Shown here in pieces: positions 1 through 10,681 of a stretch of DNA of 64,000 nt. Under the pieces are notes generated by a model. The model was not told the DNA's origin. It searched no databases and worked only from the letters and a program-made list of their open reading frames with translations. The DNA lies in the NCBI GenBank assembly GCA_902579605.1, contig CACHHD010000003.1, positions 1 through 64,000 on the forward strand, read 5' to 3'. Numbering within the stretch: position 1 is the stretch's first letter; every line of letters begins with the position of its first letter. The position numbers and the translations under genes are program-made. Source of the DNA: an uncultured Pelagibacteraceae bacterium. GTDB lineage: Bacteria; Pseudomonadota; Alphaproteobacteria; Pelagibacterales; Pelagibacteraceae.

Positions 1-371
1 TAAAAAAAGTTTTAACAAATTTAAAAGAAAAAAAATTAAAATTAGCAATTCTTTCAAATGGAACACCGAAACTTCTTGAAGAGCTTGTAAAAAGCAATAA
101 TTTAAATAATTTATTTGATGATCTTTTTTCTGTTGAGGAAGTAAAAATTTTTAAACCTAATTCTAAGGTTTATGATCTTCCAATTAAAAAGTATAAAGTA
201 AAACCTGAAGAGATAACTTTTTTAAGTGCAAATACCTGGGATGTATCGGGTGGTGGAAACTACGGATATAACTCAGTCTGGGTTAACAGAAATAAATCTC
301 ATTTTGATAATCTTGATTATCATCCGAAGAATGAAATTGGCAACTTAACGCAGCTACTTGATATAGTATAA
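1..371 (+). CDS. HAD-superfamily haloacid dehalogenase type II, 3' partial (5' end outside window)
   Basis: Open frame from base 3 to TAA at 369: KKVLTNLKEKKLKLAILSNGTPKLLEELV...FKPNSKVYDL...FLSANTWDVSGGGNYGYNSVWVNR, typical HAD type II motifs. Confidence 0.8.
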   Translation, partial: KKVLTNLKEKKLKLAILSNGTPKLLEELVKSNNLNNLFDDLFSVEEVKIFKPNSKVYDLPIKKYKVKPEEITFLSANTWDVSGGGNYGYNSVWVNRNKSHFDNLDYHPKNEIGNLTQLLDIV

Positions 372-391
372 ACTTAAGATATATTAAATAT

Positions 392-1234
392 ATGTCACAA
401 ATAGAAATAAAAAAAATTATTAAAGCTATTAATGCTTCGGACGGTGCTGGCGTAAAGTTAAAAAGAAGCATTGGAACTCCAGAGGCCGATTATATTGATC
501 CCTTTTTAATGCTCGATGAGTTTGGTTCCGAAAATAAAGATGATTATATTGCAGGATTCCCTCCTCATCCTCATAGAGGAATTGAAACAGTTACTTATAT
601 GCTGAATGGTGAATTTGAACATCAAGATAGTACTGGTGCAAAAGGAATAATGGCTCCGGGAGATGTTCAATGGATGAAGACTGGAAGAGGAATTATTCAC
701 TCAGAGATGCCAGCAATGTCTGGAGGAAAATTATTGGGTTTTCAACTTTGGATAAATATGCCAGCTAAATTGAAAAAAAATAAACCAGAATATATTTATA
801 TTAAAAGTAAAGAACTTGGTATTCACTCAGATAATGAAAAAACTATAAAAGTAATTGCAGGAAAATATGCGAACGTGGAGGGGCCAGAAAAAAACCATAA
901 TGTTGAGCCAATTTATTTTCATGTAATATTGAAAGAGGGAAAAGAGTTTAAATGTGAAGTGCCATCTGGTCATAATTCTTTTGTTTATATTCTTAAAGGG
1001 AGTTTAAAAATTGGAAAAAAAAATCACGAAAAAGCCAGTGACTCAAACTTAATTTTATTAGAACGGGGAAATGATCTTAAAATTAGTGCAGAAAAAAACA
1101 CTGAGTTTTTATTCATAGCAGGTAAACCTATTGGAGAGCCTATTGCAAGGGGCGGTCCATTTGTAATGAACACGAAAACAGAGATACTTGAAGCTATTCA
1201 AGATTATAACAACGGAACATTTGCTAAATACTAA
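392..1234 (+). CDS. Pirin family protein (bicupin)
   Basis: DPFLMLDEFGS, FPPHPHRGIETVTYMLNGEFEHQDSTG and GDVQWMKTGRGIIHSEMP pirin motifs. Confidence 0.93.
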   Translation: MSQIEIKKIIKAINASDGAGVKLKRSIGTPEADYIDPFLMLDEFGSENKDDYIAGFPPHPHRGIETVTYMLNGEFEHQDSTGAKGIMAPGDVQWMKTGRGIIHSEMPAMSGGKLLGFQLWINMPAKLKKNKPEYIYIKSKELGIHSDNEKTIKVIAGKYANVEGPEKNHNVEPIYFHVILKEGKEFKCEVPSGHNSFVYILKGSLKIGKKNHEKASDSNLILLERGNDLKISAEKNTEFLFIAGKPIGEPIARGGPFVMNTKTEILEAIQDYNNGTFAKY

Positions 1235-1259
1235 AAGTTAAAGTACGTTTCCGTTAAAA

Positions 1260-2234
1260 ATGCCAAAATCAATTATTATTAAAAAAAATGGTGGACCCGA
1301 AGTTCTAGAGCTTCAAAATATTGAAGTTGGATCACCTGGACCAGATGAAATTAAAGTTACAAATCACGCAATAGGATTAAATTATATTGATACTTATCAT
1401 AGATCAGGTTTATACCCTATTAAGTTACCGAGTGGGATCGGGTTGGAAGCGGCTGGAAAAATAGATGCAGTAGGTTCTAATGTAACAGAATTTAATAAAG
1501 GTGATAATATTGCTTACGCTTCACTTCCATTAGGAGCTTACTCCCAACAAAGAATTATTCCTTCCAAAATTGCAGTAAAAGTGCCTGAAGGAATTACTCA
1601 TGATTTAGCTGCAACTTTAATGACAAAAGGTTTAACTACAAATTATTTACTTACTAAAACTTATCATCTTAAAGCTGGTGAGACAGTATTATTTCATGCT
1701 GCAGCAGGTGGTGTCGGACAAATTTTTGCGCAATGGGCTAATAGTATTGGAGCAAATGTCATAGGAACAGTCGGATCAGATGAAAAGATTAAAGTTGCAG
1801 AAGAAAATGGATATTCTCATGTGATAAATTACACTAAAAATGATTTTGCAAAAGAAGTTTTAAAAATAACCAAAAATGAGGGAGTTCCTGCAGTCTTTGA
1901 TGGGGTGGGGAAAAAAACTTTTAATGGATCTTTGGCTTGTCTTAAAACTAGGGGAATGATGATAAGTTTTGGTAATGCGTCTGGTCCGTTAGATCCCGTG
2001 AATGTTCCAAAAGATATACAGCCAAAAGGTTTGTACTTAACAAGGCCTTCGATAGCTCAGTATTTTACTAATAGAAAAGAACTTCAAGATGGTGCGGACT
2101 CAATTTTTGAAAAAATTAAATTTGGAAAAATTAAAATTAATATTTCAAAGAAATACAAGTTAGCTGATGCGAGGCAAGCTCATGCTGATTTAGAAGCAAG
2201 AAAATTAATGGGTCCTGCAATCCTTATTCCTTAA
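1260..2234 (+). CDS. NADPH:quinone oxidoreductase (zinc-independent MDR family)
   Basis: GLNYIDTYHRSGLYP, VLFHAAAGGVGQIFAQWANSIGANVIGTVGS. Confidence 0.9.
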   Translation: MPKSIIIKKNGGPEVLELQNIEVGSPGPDEIKVTNHAIGLNYIDTYHRSGLYPIKLPSGIGLEAAGKIDAVGSNVTEFNKGDNIAYASLPLGAYSQQRIIPSKIAVKVPEGITHDLAATLMTKGLTTNYLLTKTYHLKAGETVLFHAAAGGVGQIFAQWANSIGANVIGTVGSDEKIKVAEENGYSHVINYTKNDFAKEVLKITKNEGVPAVFDGVGKKTFNGSLACLKTRGMMISFGNASGPLDPVNVPKDIQPKGLYLTRPSIAQYFTNRKELQDGADSIFEKIKFGKIKINISKKYKLADARQAHADLEARKLMGPAILIP

Positions 2235-2500
2235 TGAATAAAAAAATTGTTTCTCCGTGTATTAGTATTTGTAAAACTGATCCTGTAACGGGTTATTGTT
2301 ACGGCTGTGCTAGAACTGAAGAAGAAAAGAAAATTTGGAAAGATGAAAAAATAAATGATGAGTGGAAAAAGAAAAATTTGGAAATTATTTTTTCAAGAAT
2401 GAAGGGATGGCAGTTGACTACCTTCAGGGAGTCCTATGATCACAAAATAAAAGAAGGTGTTTCTTTATTTAAAAAAAATTTGCTTAAAAAAAAATTATAA
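2234..2500 (+). CDS. DUF1289 family Cys-rich protein
   Basis: SPCISICKTDPVTGYCYGCARTEEEKKIW motif. Confidence 0.85.
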   Translation: MNKKIVSPCISICKTDPVTGYCYGCARTEEEKKIWKDEKINDEWKKKNLEIIFSRMKGWQLTTFRESYDHKIKEGVSLFKKNLLKKKL

Positions 2501-2905
2501 ATCTCTTTTCATTGACTCCATGTCACTCAGATGAAATTTTAATGCTTCATTAGAAAGTCTTATCTCTTGTAAAAACAAAAATATTGAAATTATCATGCAA
2601 ATACAACATGATGCAAAGCTTAGTCTGGCGTAAAAAACTAGATCTAAGTATAGTAACAAAACTGTTAGCATATTAAAAAGAAAACCAAATGCAGAGAAGC
2701 CCATCACAAATTTTAAAAAATTAGTCCTTTTATTTAATACATGAAGTTGGTTTTCCCACTCGGGTGGAACCTTTTTTTCAAAAGTATATTGGTCGTGTAT
2801 TTTCCTTATCAGAGCACTTAATGTGTGAAATCGATTACTATACATTGTCATCATTAAAGGAATTGCTGGAAACATTAATGCTGCAACTGTGTAATCAATA
2901 TCCAT
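2495..2905 (-). CDS. DUF2721-like membrane protein
   Basis: Short protein with N-terminal FPAIPLMMTMYSNRF and hydrophobic helices. Confidence 0.65.
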   Translation of the reverse strand: MDIDYTVAALMFPAIPLMMTMYSNRFHTLSALIRKIHDQYTFEKKVPPEWENQLHVLNKRTNFLKFVMGFSAFGFLFNMLTVLLLYLDLVFYARLSFASCCICMIISIFLFLQEIRLSNEALKFHLSDMESMKRDL

Positions 2906-2959
2906 AACGAATCAAATTGATTATGTATATTACGTTTGATATTTACAAGACATATTTAA

Positions 2960-3820
2960 ATGAAAGATTTAAAAATATTTATCAATCTAACAAGATTAAA
3001 CAAACCTATTGGCTATTTGTTATTGTTTTGGCCTTGTAGTTGGGGATTAGCTTATGCACATTCTGTAAATCAAAATATAAATATTTTTCTTGGTTATATT
3101 TTTTTATTTCTATTAGGTTCAATTTTAATGAGAAGTGCAGGATGTATTGTTAATGATATAGTTGATAGAAAATTAGATAAAAAAGTAAAGCGGACAAAAA
3201 ATAGACCGCTGGCAGCTAATTTAATATCAATCAAAAAAGCTTTATTTTACGTAATTGTTTTATGTGGTTTTGCTTTTTGTATTCTAATCCAATTTAATTT
3301 GTTAACGATCACTCTTGGTTTAGCCTCTATGTCTCTCGCTTTTTCTTATCCATATATGAAAAGAATAACTTACTGGCCCCAACTTTTTTTAGGTTTAACC
3401 TTTAATTGGGGATTAATAATGGCTTGGACATCAATCAATAGTAATTTAACCTTTGATATTTTCATTCTTTATTTAGCGGCCATATTTTGGACATTGGGCT
3501 ATGACACTATTTATGGAGCTCAAGACATTGTTGACGATGAAATAATAGGAGTAAAATCAACGTCAATAAAATTTAAAACAATGTTAAAAAAATTTGTCCT
3601 TATTTGTTATTCGACAAGTTTAATTGTGCTTTCTGTATTTTTTTTATTTAATATGGATTCTTTATACTTTTTAATTCCTTTTTCTGCTTTTTCTCTAACT
3701 TTATTTTATCAAATTTTATCATTTGATAAGAAAAAACCAGAAACTTGTTTGAACGCCTTCAAAATAAATAACTTTTCCGGCTTTTATCTATTTTTAACAT
3801 TCTTAACTTTATCTCTATAA
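2960..3820 (+). CDS. ubiA: 4-hydroxybenzoate polyprenyltransferase
   Basis: RLNKPIGYLLLFWPCSWGL, NDIVDRKLDKKVKRTKNRPLA, YDTIYGAQDIVDDEIIGVKST. Confidence 0.93.
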   Translation: MKDLKIFINLTRLNKPIGYLLLFWPCSWGLAYAHSVNQNINIFLGYIFLFLLGSILMRSAGCIVNDIVDRKLDKKVKRTKNRPLAANLISIKKALFYVIVLCGFAFCILIQFNLLTITLGLASMSLAFSYPYMKRITYWPQLFLGLTFNWGLIMAWTSINSNLTFDIFILYLAAIFWTLGYDTIYGAQDIVDDEIIGVKSTSIKFKTMLKKFVLICYSTSLIVLSVFFLFNMDSLYFLIPFSAFSLTLFYQILSFDKKKPETCLNAFKINNFSGFYLFLTFLTLSL

Positions 3821-3821
3821 A

Positions 3822-5564
3822 ATGGAATTTAAAGAAATTAAAATAATTTTAAAAAGGTTATATAGAGATCACATAAATAGATATTTAAACAGAATATTAT
3901 TATCCTTATTTTTATCAATTATAGTATCTTTAAGCACCTCAGCGATAGCTTGGTTACTAGACCCAGCTGTAAAAAAAATATTTATTGAAAATAATCAAAC
4001 CTACGCTTGGACGATCCCATTAGCAATAATAATTGCATTTTCTTCAAAAGGAATTTGTCTTTATATTGCTAGAATTTTATTAATAAAAACTGGGCAAGAA
4101 ATATCTGGAGAATTACAAACAAAAGTTGCTCGTTATATTTTAAGCACAGATATTGCATCGATAGAAAAAAAACATTCTGGAAAGTTTATTTCAAATATTA
4201 ATTTTGATGCTGGGCAAGTAAATTCTTTGTGCAGCACAGGAATTCTTAACTCAATGAAAGACTCTTTAACCTTAATTGCTTTAATTGGTGTGATGGTCTA
4301 TCAAAACTGGAAGTTAACTTTATTTGCTTTAATAATGATGCCACTGGCTGCAGGATTGGCTAAATCGCTTGGTAAAAGAATAGGTAAAGCTGTAACTGAG
4401 GCAGGTGAGATTTCTGGTCGTTTGACGTCCCACTTATCAGAAATTTTAAAGGCTTCAAAAATGATAAGAATTTATCAAAAGGAAGAAATCGAATATCAAA
4501 AGTCAAAAGATATAATTACAAAAATGGTTAACAAGGCTGCTAAAATATCCTCTATTATCGTAAGAGCTACACCTCTAATGGAAATATTAACCGGATTTAT
4601 GATTGCAGGATTTATTTTTTTTTCTGGTTCATTAATTTCCTCTGGTGAATTGCAAGTAAATCAATTCTTTTCTTTTTTAGCCGCTATGATGCTGGCATAT
4701 CAGCCTATTAGATCGTTAGCGACTATCAACATGGTGGTTTTTTCAGGGGCAGCAGGCGCTAAAAGAATTTACAATGTTATAGATCAACCTATCAAGATAA
4801 ATAATAATGAAAAGCATCCAGCTCTTAAAATATCTAACGGAAATATCAAATTTTCAGATGTAAGCTTTAAATATGAAAGTTCAAATGATAAGGCAATAAG
4901 CAATATCAGTTTTGAAATTGAAGGTGGTAGTATGGCAGCATTCGTAGGTCATAGTGGAGCAGGAAAGAGTACTATAATAAACTTATTGCCAAGATTTTAC
5001 GATCCTCAAAATGGTGATATTTTAATTGATGGACAAAACACGAGGTCAGTTAATTTGAAATCCTTAAGAAAATCTATATCTCTGGTCAGCCAAGATGTAA
5101 TACTTTTTGATAGCTCAGTTAAAGATAATATTTTATATGCTAACACTAAAGCAACAGAGAATGAATTTTTTGAATCATGTAAATTTGCTGCAGCTGATGA
5201 GTTTATTAATGATTTACCTTATAAACATGAGACTATGATAGGGGAAAATGGTGTAAGACTTTCTGGTGGACAAAAACAAAGGCTTTCTATAGCTAGAGCA
5301 ATACTGAAAAAATCTCCAATTATTCTTTTAGACGAAGCTACTTCTTCTTTAGATTCAGAATCAGAACAAATTGTTCAAAGTGCAATTAAAAACTTAACAA
5401 AAAATAAGACTACGCTAGTTATAGCCCATAGGCTATCAACTATTCATAATGCCGATAAAATCTTTGTTATTAAAAAGGGAAATTTAATAGACTCTGGGAA
5501 GCATGAAGAACTTATAAAAAATTGTGATTACTACAAGCTATTGTATGAAAAACAATTAAAATAA
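3822..5564 (+). CDS. msbA: ABC transporter, MsbA-like lipid A exporter (fused TMD-NBD)
   Basis: Walker A GHSGAGKST, signature LSGGQKQR, Walker B ILLDEATSSLD; precedes waaA-lpxK-lpxL. Confidence 0.85.
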   Translation: MEFKEIKIILKRLYRDHINRYLNRILLSLFLSIIVSLSTSAIAWLLDPAVKKIFIENNQTYAWTIPLAIIIAFSSKGICLYIARILLIKTGQEISGELQTKVARYILSTDIASIEKKHSGKFISNINFDAGQVNSLCSTGILNSMKDSLTLIALIGVMVYQNWKLTLFALIMMPLAAGLAKSLGKRIGKAVTEAGEISGRLTSHLSEILKASKMIRIYQKEEIEYQKSKDIITKMVNKAAKISSIIVRATPLMEILTGFMIAGFIFFSGSLISSGELQVNQFFSFLAAMMLAYQPIRSLATINMVVFSGAAGAKRIYNVIDQPIKINNNEKHPALKISNGNIKFSDVSFKYESSNDKAISNISFEIEGGSMAAFVGHSGAGKSTIINLLPRFYDPQNGDILIDGQNTRSVNLKSLRKSISLVSQDVILFDSSVKDNILYANTKATENEFFESCKFAAADEFINDLPYKHETMIGENGVRLSGGQKQRLSIARAILKKSPIILLDEATSSLDSESEQIVQSAIKNLTKNKTTLVIAHRLSTIHNADKIFVIKKGNLIDSGKHEELIKNCDYYKLLYEKQLK

Positions 5565-5570
5565 ATATTT

Positions 5571-6833
5571 ATGGCTTTGTTATATAGAACTTTTACTTTT
5601 TTTTTATTTCCAATATTTTTATTGTTAATTGTACTAAGAATTTTCTTTAATAAAGAAGATAAAAAACGATTTAAAGAAAAAATTTGGTTAAGTGAAAAAT
5701 ACTTTCCTAAAGGTAAAGAAACTTTCTGGTTTCACGCTGCGAGTATTGGTGAAACAAATAGTGTGTTACCACTTATAAAAGAACTAATTAAACAAAATAA
5801 TAATATTTTTGTTTTGCTTACCACAACTACATTAAGCTCTAGTCAGCTTATTAAAAAAAAAAAATTTAATAAAGATAGGTTTCAACATCGATTTTTTCCT
5901 TTAGATGTTTTATTTTTAGTAAAAAATTTTTTAAATAAATGGAAACCAAAAAAAATAATTTTTGTCGACTCAGAGATTTGGCCTAATTATTTATTAGAAA
6001 TTTCTAGAAGGAAAATACCTCTAGCACTTATAAATGCTAGAATAACAGTCAAAACACTCAAACGGTGGAAAATGTTTTCAAAATTTTCAAAAAAATTGTT
6101 TAATTTATATGACTTATGTTTATCTTCTAGTAAAGAGACCGAAGAAAATTTAAAATCTCTGGGTGCAAAAAATATAAAATATTTTGGAAACTTAAAATTT
6201 TGTGTACCACCGCAACTTAATTTTAAAACTAAAAATCTACAATCAATTTTTAATGATAATTATATTTGGTGCGCCGCTAGCACACACAAGGGTGAAGAAA
6301 ATATAATTTTTAATACTCATATTAATTTAAAAAATAAAGGTTTAAAGGTTGTAACTATATTAATACCCCGTCATATTTCAAGATCACAGGAAATTTATTC
6401 CATTTGTAAAGATTTAGATTTAAATGGAAAGATAATTGATAGTTTTGATGAAATATCAAAAGAGAATGAAATTTATATTGTAAATGCAATTGGGGAGATG
6501 GCAAATTATTTTTTAAATTGTAAAAGCGTATTTATGGGAAAATCATTATCGAAAAAACTTATTAAAGTTGGTGGTCAAAATCCAATCGAACCTGCCAAGT
6601 ATGGATGTAAAATATACCACGGTCCCTTTGTTTCAAATTTCAAAGAAATTTATGAGTTATTAAATAATAAAAAAATTACTCATCAGATTTATGACGAAAA
6701 GGAATTATCAGATAATTTATTCAAAGATTTTACTACCAAAAATCAAACACTTAACCAAAATAATGTCAAAGATTTAGATCGATATGGTAAAGAAATATTA
6801 GATAAAACATTAAGAGAGGTTTTGAAGTTTTAA
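5571..6833 (+). CDS. waaA: 3-deoxy-D-manno-octulosonic acid transferase
   Basis: WFHAASIGETNSVLPLIKEL, VDSEIWPNYL, GGQNPIEPAKYGCKI. Confidence 0.9.
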   Translation: MALLYRTFTFFLFPIFLLLIVLRIFFNKEDKKRFKEKIWLSEKYFPKGKETFWFHAASIGETNSVLPLIKELIKQNNNIFVLLTTTTLSSSQLIKKKKFNKDRFQHRFFPLDVLFLVKNFLNKWKPKKIIFVDSEIWPNYLLEISRRKIPLALINARITVKTLKRWKMFSKFSKKLFNLYDLCLSSSKETEENLKSLGAKNIKYFGNLKFCVPPQLNFKTKNLQSIFNDNYIWCAASTHKGEENIIFNTHINLKNKGLKVVTILIPRHISRSQEIYSICKDLDLNGKIIDSFDEISKENEIYIVNAIGEMANYFLNCKSVFMGKSLSKKLIKVGGQNPIEPAKYGCKIYHGPFVSNFKEIYELLNNKKITHQIYDEKELSDNLFKDFTTKNQTLNQNNVKDLDRYGKEILDKTLREVLKF

Positions 6834-6834
6834 G

Positions 6835-7761
6835 ATGATAATTAAAAAACCAAATTTTTGGAAAAATATTAATTTTTTTTCTCTAATTTTACTCCCTTTT
6901 TCTTTAATTACTTTATGTATTAATTTTTTTAAATCTATTTTTATCGAAGAAAAAAGCTTTAATATTCCTATTATTTGTGTAGGAAACATTTTTACAGGTG
7001 GTACAGGTAAAACCCCTTTAAGTATTTATATCTATAATTTGCTAAAGAAAAATAAATTTAAACCAGCAATAATAAAGAAGTATTATAAATCACACATTGA
7101 TGAAATTGATCTAACTAAAAGCAAGGTAAAAAGTGCATATTTTAAGAAAAACAGAGTAGATTCAATTTTAAATGCAAAGCAAAACGGTAATACAGTAGTT
7201 ATAATGGACGATGGATTTCAAGATCGCAATATTCAGAAAAATTTAAATATTATTTGCTTTAATAGCATGGAGCTAATTGGGAATGGTTTTTTGTTGCCTT
7301 CTGGACCATTGAGAGAACCATTTAAAAGTATAGAGAAAGCTCAAATAATCATAATAAATGGAAAAAGAAACATTGCTTTTGAGAAGAAAATTAAATTTCA
7401 GTCAAAAAATATCAAGCTTTTTTATTCAAAATATAAATTAAAAAAAATAAATAGATTTAGAAATAAAAAAGTATTAGCTTTTGCGGGAATAGGAAATCCT
7501 GAAAGTTTTTTTAAGTTACTAGAAAAAAGCAAAATAAAAGTAAAAGATCAAATTTCATTCCCTGACCACTATTCATATACAAAAAATGATATAGAATATT
7601 TAATTTCGGAGTCAAAGAAAAGAAACTTGAAATTGATAACAACCGAAAAAGACAACTTTCGACTAAAAAAATTAGGATATAAAAATATAGATTGTATTAC
7701 TGTTGATTTAGAAATTTTAAAATATAAAAGTTTTGAAAGAGAAATACTTAAATATTTATGA
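6835..7761 (+). CDS. lpxK: Tetraacyldisaccharide 4'-kinase
   Basis: VGNIFTGGTGKTPLSIYI, MDDGFQDRNIQKNLNIICF, LPSGPLREP. Confidence 0.93.
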   Translation: MIIKKPNFWKNINFFSLILLPFSLITLCINFFKSIFIEEKSFNIPIICVGNIFTGGTGKTPLSIYIYNLLKKNKFKPAIIKKYYKSHIDEIDLTKSKVKSAYFKKNRVDSILNAKQNGNTVVIMDDGFQDRNIQKNLNIICFNSMELIGNGFLLPSGPLREPFKSIEKAQIIIINGKRNIAFEKKIKFQSKNIKLFYSKYKLKKINRFRNKKVLAFAGIGNPESFFKLLEKSKIKVKDQISFPDHYSYTKNDIEYLISESKKRNLKLITTEKDNFRLKKLGYKNIDCITVDLEILKYKSFEREILKYL

Positions 7762-8618
7762 AAAAAATTATTTATTTCTTACAGTCTCTAATAATATATT
7801 CATTTTTTTTAATTTCAAAACTTATAGGTTTAAAATTAAGTAGATTAGTTTTTTCATTTATTTTCATTAAAATTGGGAATTTTTTTAAATCAAAAAAAAC
7901 TATTATTAATAATTTAGATATAATAAATTCTAATCTTAATGGTGCTGAAAAAAATAATTTAATTGAAAAGATGTGGTCGAATTACGGAAAGACTTTTATA
8001 GAATATGTTCATCTAAATCTATTTAAAAAAAAAACAAGCCATATTAAAATCAAAAACAAAGAAATTCTTGATGAGGTATATAAAAGTAATAAACCAGTCA
8101 TATTCATATCAGGTCATTTTGCAAATTACGAGCTCATGTCAATGGAATTAACCAAAGCTAATATTAAATTAGCAACAATTTATAGGCCGTTAAATAATTT
8201 ATTTTTAAATCCTTTTATGGAATATTTAAGAAAAACTTTTGTTTGTAAGAATCAAATTAAAAAAGGCTTAAGTGGTGTAAAAGAAGCACTTAATTATATG
8301 GAAAAAAATTATAGTATTGCATTAATGGTTGATCAAAGAGTCAGTGAGGGTTCAAGTATTTTATTTTTTAATAAAAAAGCTTATACAACAACATTGCCCG
8401 CTCAACTTGCGATTCGCTTTAATTGTAAAATAGTTCCTATTTATATCGCTAGAGATCAAAATGATAATTTTGAAATGGAAATTTTAAATCCAATTCAAAT
8501 AACTGAAAATATGAAAAAGGATAAGGAATTAATATCAAAAAAAATTAATGGAATAATTGAAGATTTGATACTAAGAGATCCTAGTCAATGGATTTTAACT
8601 CATAACAGGTGGAAATAA
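7758..8618 (+). CDS. Lipid A biosynthesis acyltransferase (LpxL/HtrB family)
   Basis: ISGHFANYELMSMEL, IYRPLNNLFLNPFM, MVDQRVSEGSSILFFNKKAYTTTLPAQLA. Confidence 0.88.
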   Translation: MKKIIYFLQSLIIYSFFLISKLIGLKLSRLVFSFIFIKIGNFFKSKKTIINNLDIINSNLNGAEKNNLIEKMWSNYGKTFIEYVHLNLFKKKTSHIKIKNKEILDEVYKSNKPVIFISGHFANYELMSMELTKANIKLATIYRPLNNLFLNPFMEYLRKTFVCKNQIKKGLSGVKEALNYMEKNYSIALMVDQRVSEGSSILFFNKKAYTTTLPAQLAIRFNCKIVPIYIARDQNDNFEMEILNPIQITENMKKDKELISKKINGIIEDLILRDPSQWILTHNRWK

Positions 8619-8635
8619 TATTATTGAAAATAGAG

Positions 8636-8827
8636 CTATTTGGTTTTATCTATTTTTTTCTTAACTTCAATTGGTGAAAAGTAAGCTTCTTGGAGTTCTA
8701 CATTCCAATAATTCAAATCTTTTAAAAGAATTTTTTTTTTGGAAACCGCACATTCGACATAATCACCCTTCTCTATAATTTCAAAAGTGTTAGCTAAATA
8801 TTTAAGCTTTGCTTTTTTTTCACTCAT
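8636..8827 (-). CDS. DUF2093 family small protein (start trimmed to MSEKK)
   Basis: LANTFEIIEKGDYVECAVSKKKILLKDLNYWNVELQEAYFSP; the upstream extension overlaps divergent purD. Confidence 0.75.
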   Translation of the reverse strand: MSEKKAKLKYLANTFEIIEKGDYVECAVSKKKILLKDLNYWNVELQEAYFSPIEVKKKIDKTK

Positions 8828-8858
8828 AATTAAAGTAATATATAACAAATCTATAAAT

Positions 8859-10115
8859 ATGAATATTGCTTTAATTGGAAGTGGTGGGCGTGAGCACGCA
8901 TTATGTAAAAAGTTTAAAGAGTGCAAGAAAATCAAGAAAATTTTTTGTATTCCAGGTAACGCTGGTACAGCTGAATTAGCAACGAACTTAAATATTGATT
9001 TTTTAAATTTTAATTTATTACTTAAATCTATTAAGCATTACAATATAAAGTTAGTTGTAGTTGGACCTGAAGAGCCTTTGGTAAAGGGTATCGTAAATTT
9101 TTTAGAAAAAAATAAGATAAAAGTATTCGGTCCAAATAAATTCGCAAGCAGACTTGAAGGTTCAAAAGCATTCATGAAAATAATTTGTAAAAAATACAAC
9201 ATACCAACAGCAAAATTTAAAATTTGTAGAAACTTTAAAGATTTCCAAAAATCAATCCTTGGTTTTAGTTTACCTGTTGTTGTAAAAGCAGATGGGTTAG
9301 CGGCGGGCAAAGGTGTTGTAATATGTAAAACTAAAGAACAAGCTGTTAAAATATCTAAACAAATATTTAAGGGTAAATTTAAAAGTTCTAGAAAGGTGGT
9401 ACTTGAAGAGTTTTTAACTGGTGAGGAGGTAAGTTATTTTTTAATTGTAGATAAAAAAAGTTTTATTAGTTTTGGTTCAGCTCAAGATCATAAAAGAGTT
9501 TTTGAAAAGGACAAGGGGCCTAACACAGGAGGAATGGGCGCATATTCTCCGGCACCAATTATAGATAAAAAATTAGAAAAAAAAATTATACAAAAAATCG
9601 TAAAACCAACTTTGAAAGCCCTGAAAGACAATGGTCAATTTTATAGGGGTTTTCTATATGTTGGATTAATGATCAAAAATAATAATCCTTATTTAATAGA
9701 GTACAACGTGCGGATGGGAGATCCAGAATGTCAAGTTATAATTCCAAGATTAAAAACAGATCTCTTTAAAATAATTAATTACTCTGTAAAAAATCAATTA
9801 AAAAAATTAAAATTATCTTGGGAAAAAAACAAGTGTATGACAATAGTGTTATGTTCTAAAGGTTATCCTGGTAAATATAAAAAAAACAAAATAGTTGGGA
9901 TTAAAAAAATTGTGGATAAAAAAAAATTATTTGTTATTCATGCCGGTACAAAAAAGATCAACGGAAACATAGTTTCTAATGGGGGAAGGGTTTTAAATAT
10001 TGTTTGTAAAGGTAAAAGCTTTATTCAAATTAGAAGAAATATAATTAAATTAATTAAAAAGATTAATTGGAAATATGGTTTTTTTAGAAAAGATATTGGT
10101 TGGAGGGTAATATAA
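8859..10115 (+). CDS. purD: Phosphoribosylamine-glycine ligase
   Basis: MNIALIGSGGREHALCKKF start; VVKADGLAAGKGVVIC; DHKRVFEKDKGPNTGGMGAYSPAP. Confidence 0.95.
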   Translation: MNIALIGSGGREHALCKKFKECKKIKKIFCIPGNAGTAELATNLNIDFLNFNLLLKSIKHYNIKLVVVGPEEPLVKGIVNFLEKNKIKVFGPNKFASRLEGSKAFMKIICKKYNIPTAKFKICRNFKDFQKSILGFSLPVVVKADGLAAGKGVVICKTKEQAVKISKQIFKGKFKSSRKVVLEEFLTGEEVSYFLIVDKKSFISFGSAQDHKRVFEKDKGPNTGGMGAYSPAPIIDKKLEKKIIQKIVKPTLKALKDNGQFYRGFLYVGLMIKNNNPYLIEYNVRMGDPECQVIIPRLKTDLFKIINYSVKNQLKKLKLSWEKNKCMTIVLCSKGYPGKYKKNKIVGIKKIVDKKKLFVIHAGTKKINGNIVSNGGRVLNIVCKGKSFIQIRRNIIKLIKKINWKYGFFRKDIGWRVI

Positions 10116-10120
10116 TTATA

Positions 10121-10681
10121 ATGAGAATAATAAGTGGAAAATTTCGAGGTAAAAAAATTTCTTTTACTAAATCACAAATTACCAGGCCATTAAGAGATTA
10201 TGTTAAGGAAAACATATTTAATATAATTACTCATGATAAGATTTTTAAATTAAATTTCCCTAATGCAAATATATTGGACTTGTATTCAGGTGTCGGTTCA
10301 TTTGGAATTGAATGTCTTTCAAGAAATGCGAATAATGTTGTTTTTTTAGAAAAAAACTTAAAGGCATTTTCTATATTAAAAGAAAATATAGTTAACTTAA
10401 AAATTTCAAGTAAAGCAAAATTAATACATGTTGATATAAAAAGTTATATAGAAAGATTTAATTTTGAAGAAAAATTTGATTTGATTTTTTTAGATCCCCC
10501 ATTTAACGATAATTCTTATCTTGAAATAATTAAACTTGTAAAAGAAAAAAAAATTTTTAAAGAAATACATAAAATTATCATTCATAGGGAGAAAAACTGT
10601 GAAGATGAAATTAAAAAATATATTAACATAGATTTATTAAAAAAATATGGTAGATCTCAGATTATTTTCGGTTCTTTTTAA
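10121..10681 (+). CDS. rsmD: 16S rRNA (guanine966-N2)-methyltransferase
   Basis: MRIISGKFRGKKI, TRPLRDYVKENIFNII, LDLYSGVGSFGIECLSRNA, LIFLDPPF. Confidence 0.92.
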   Translation: MRIISGKFRGKKISFTKSQITRPLRDYVKENIFNIITHDKIFKLNFPNANILDLYSGVGSFGIECLSRNANNVVFLEKNLKAFSILKENIVNLKISSKAKLIHVDIKSYIERFNFEEKFDLIFLDPPFNDNSYLEIIKLVKEKKIFKEIHKIIIHREKNCEDEIKKYINIDLLKKYGRSQIIFGSF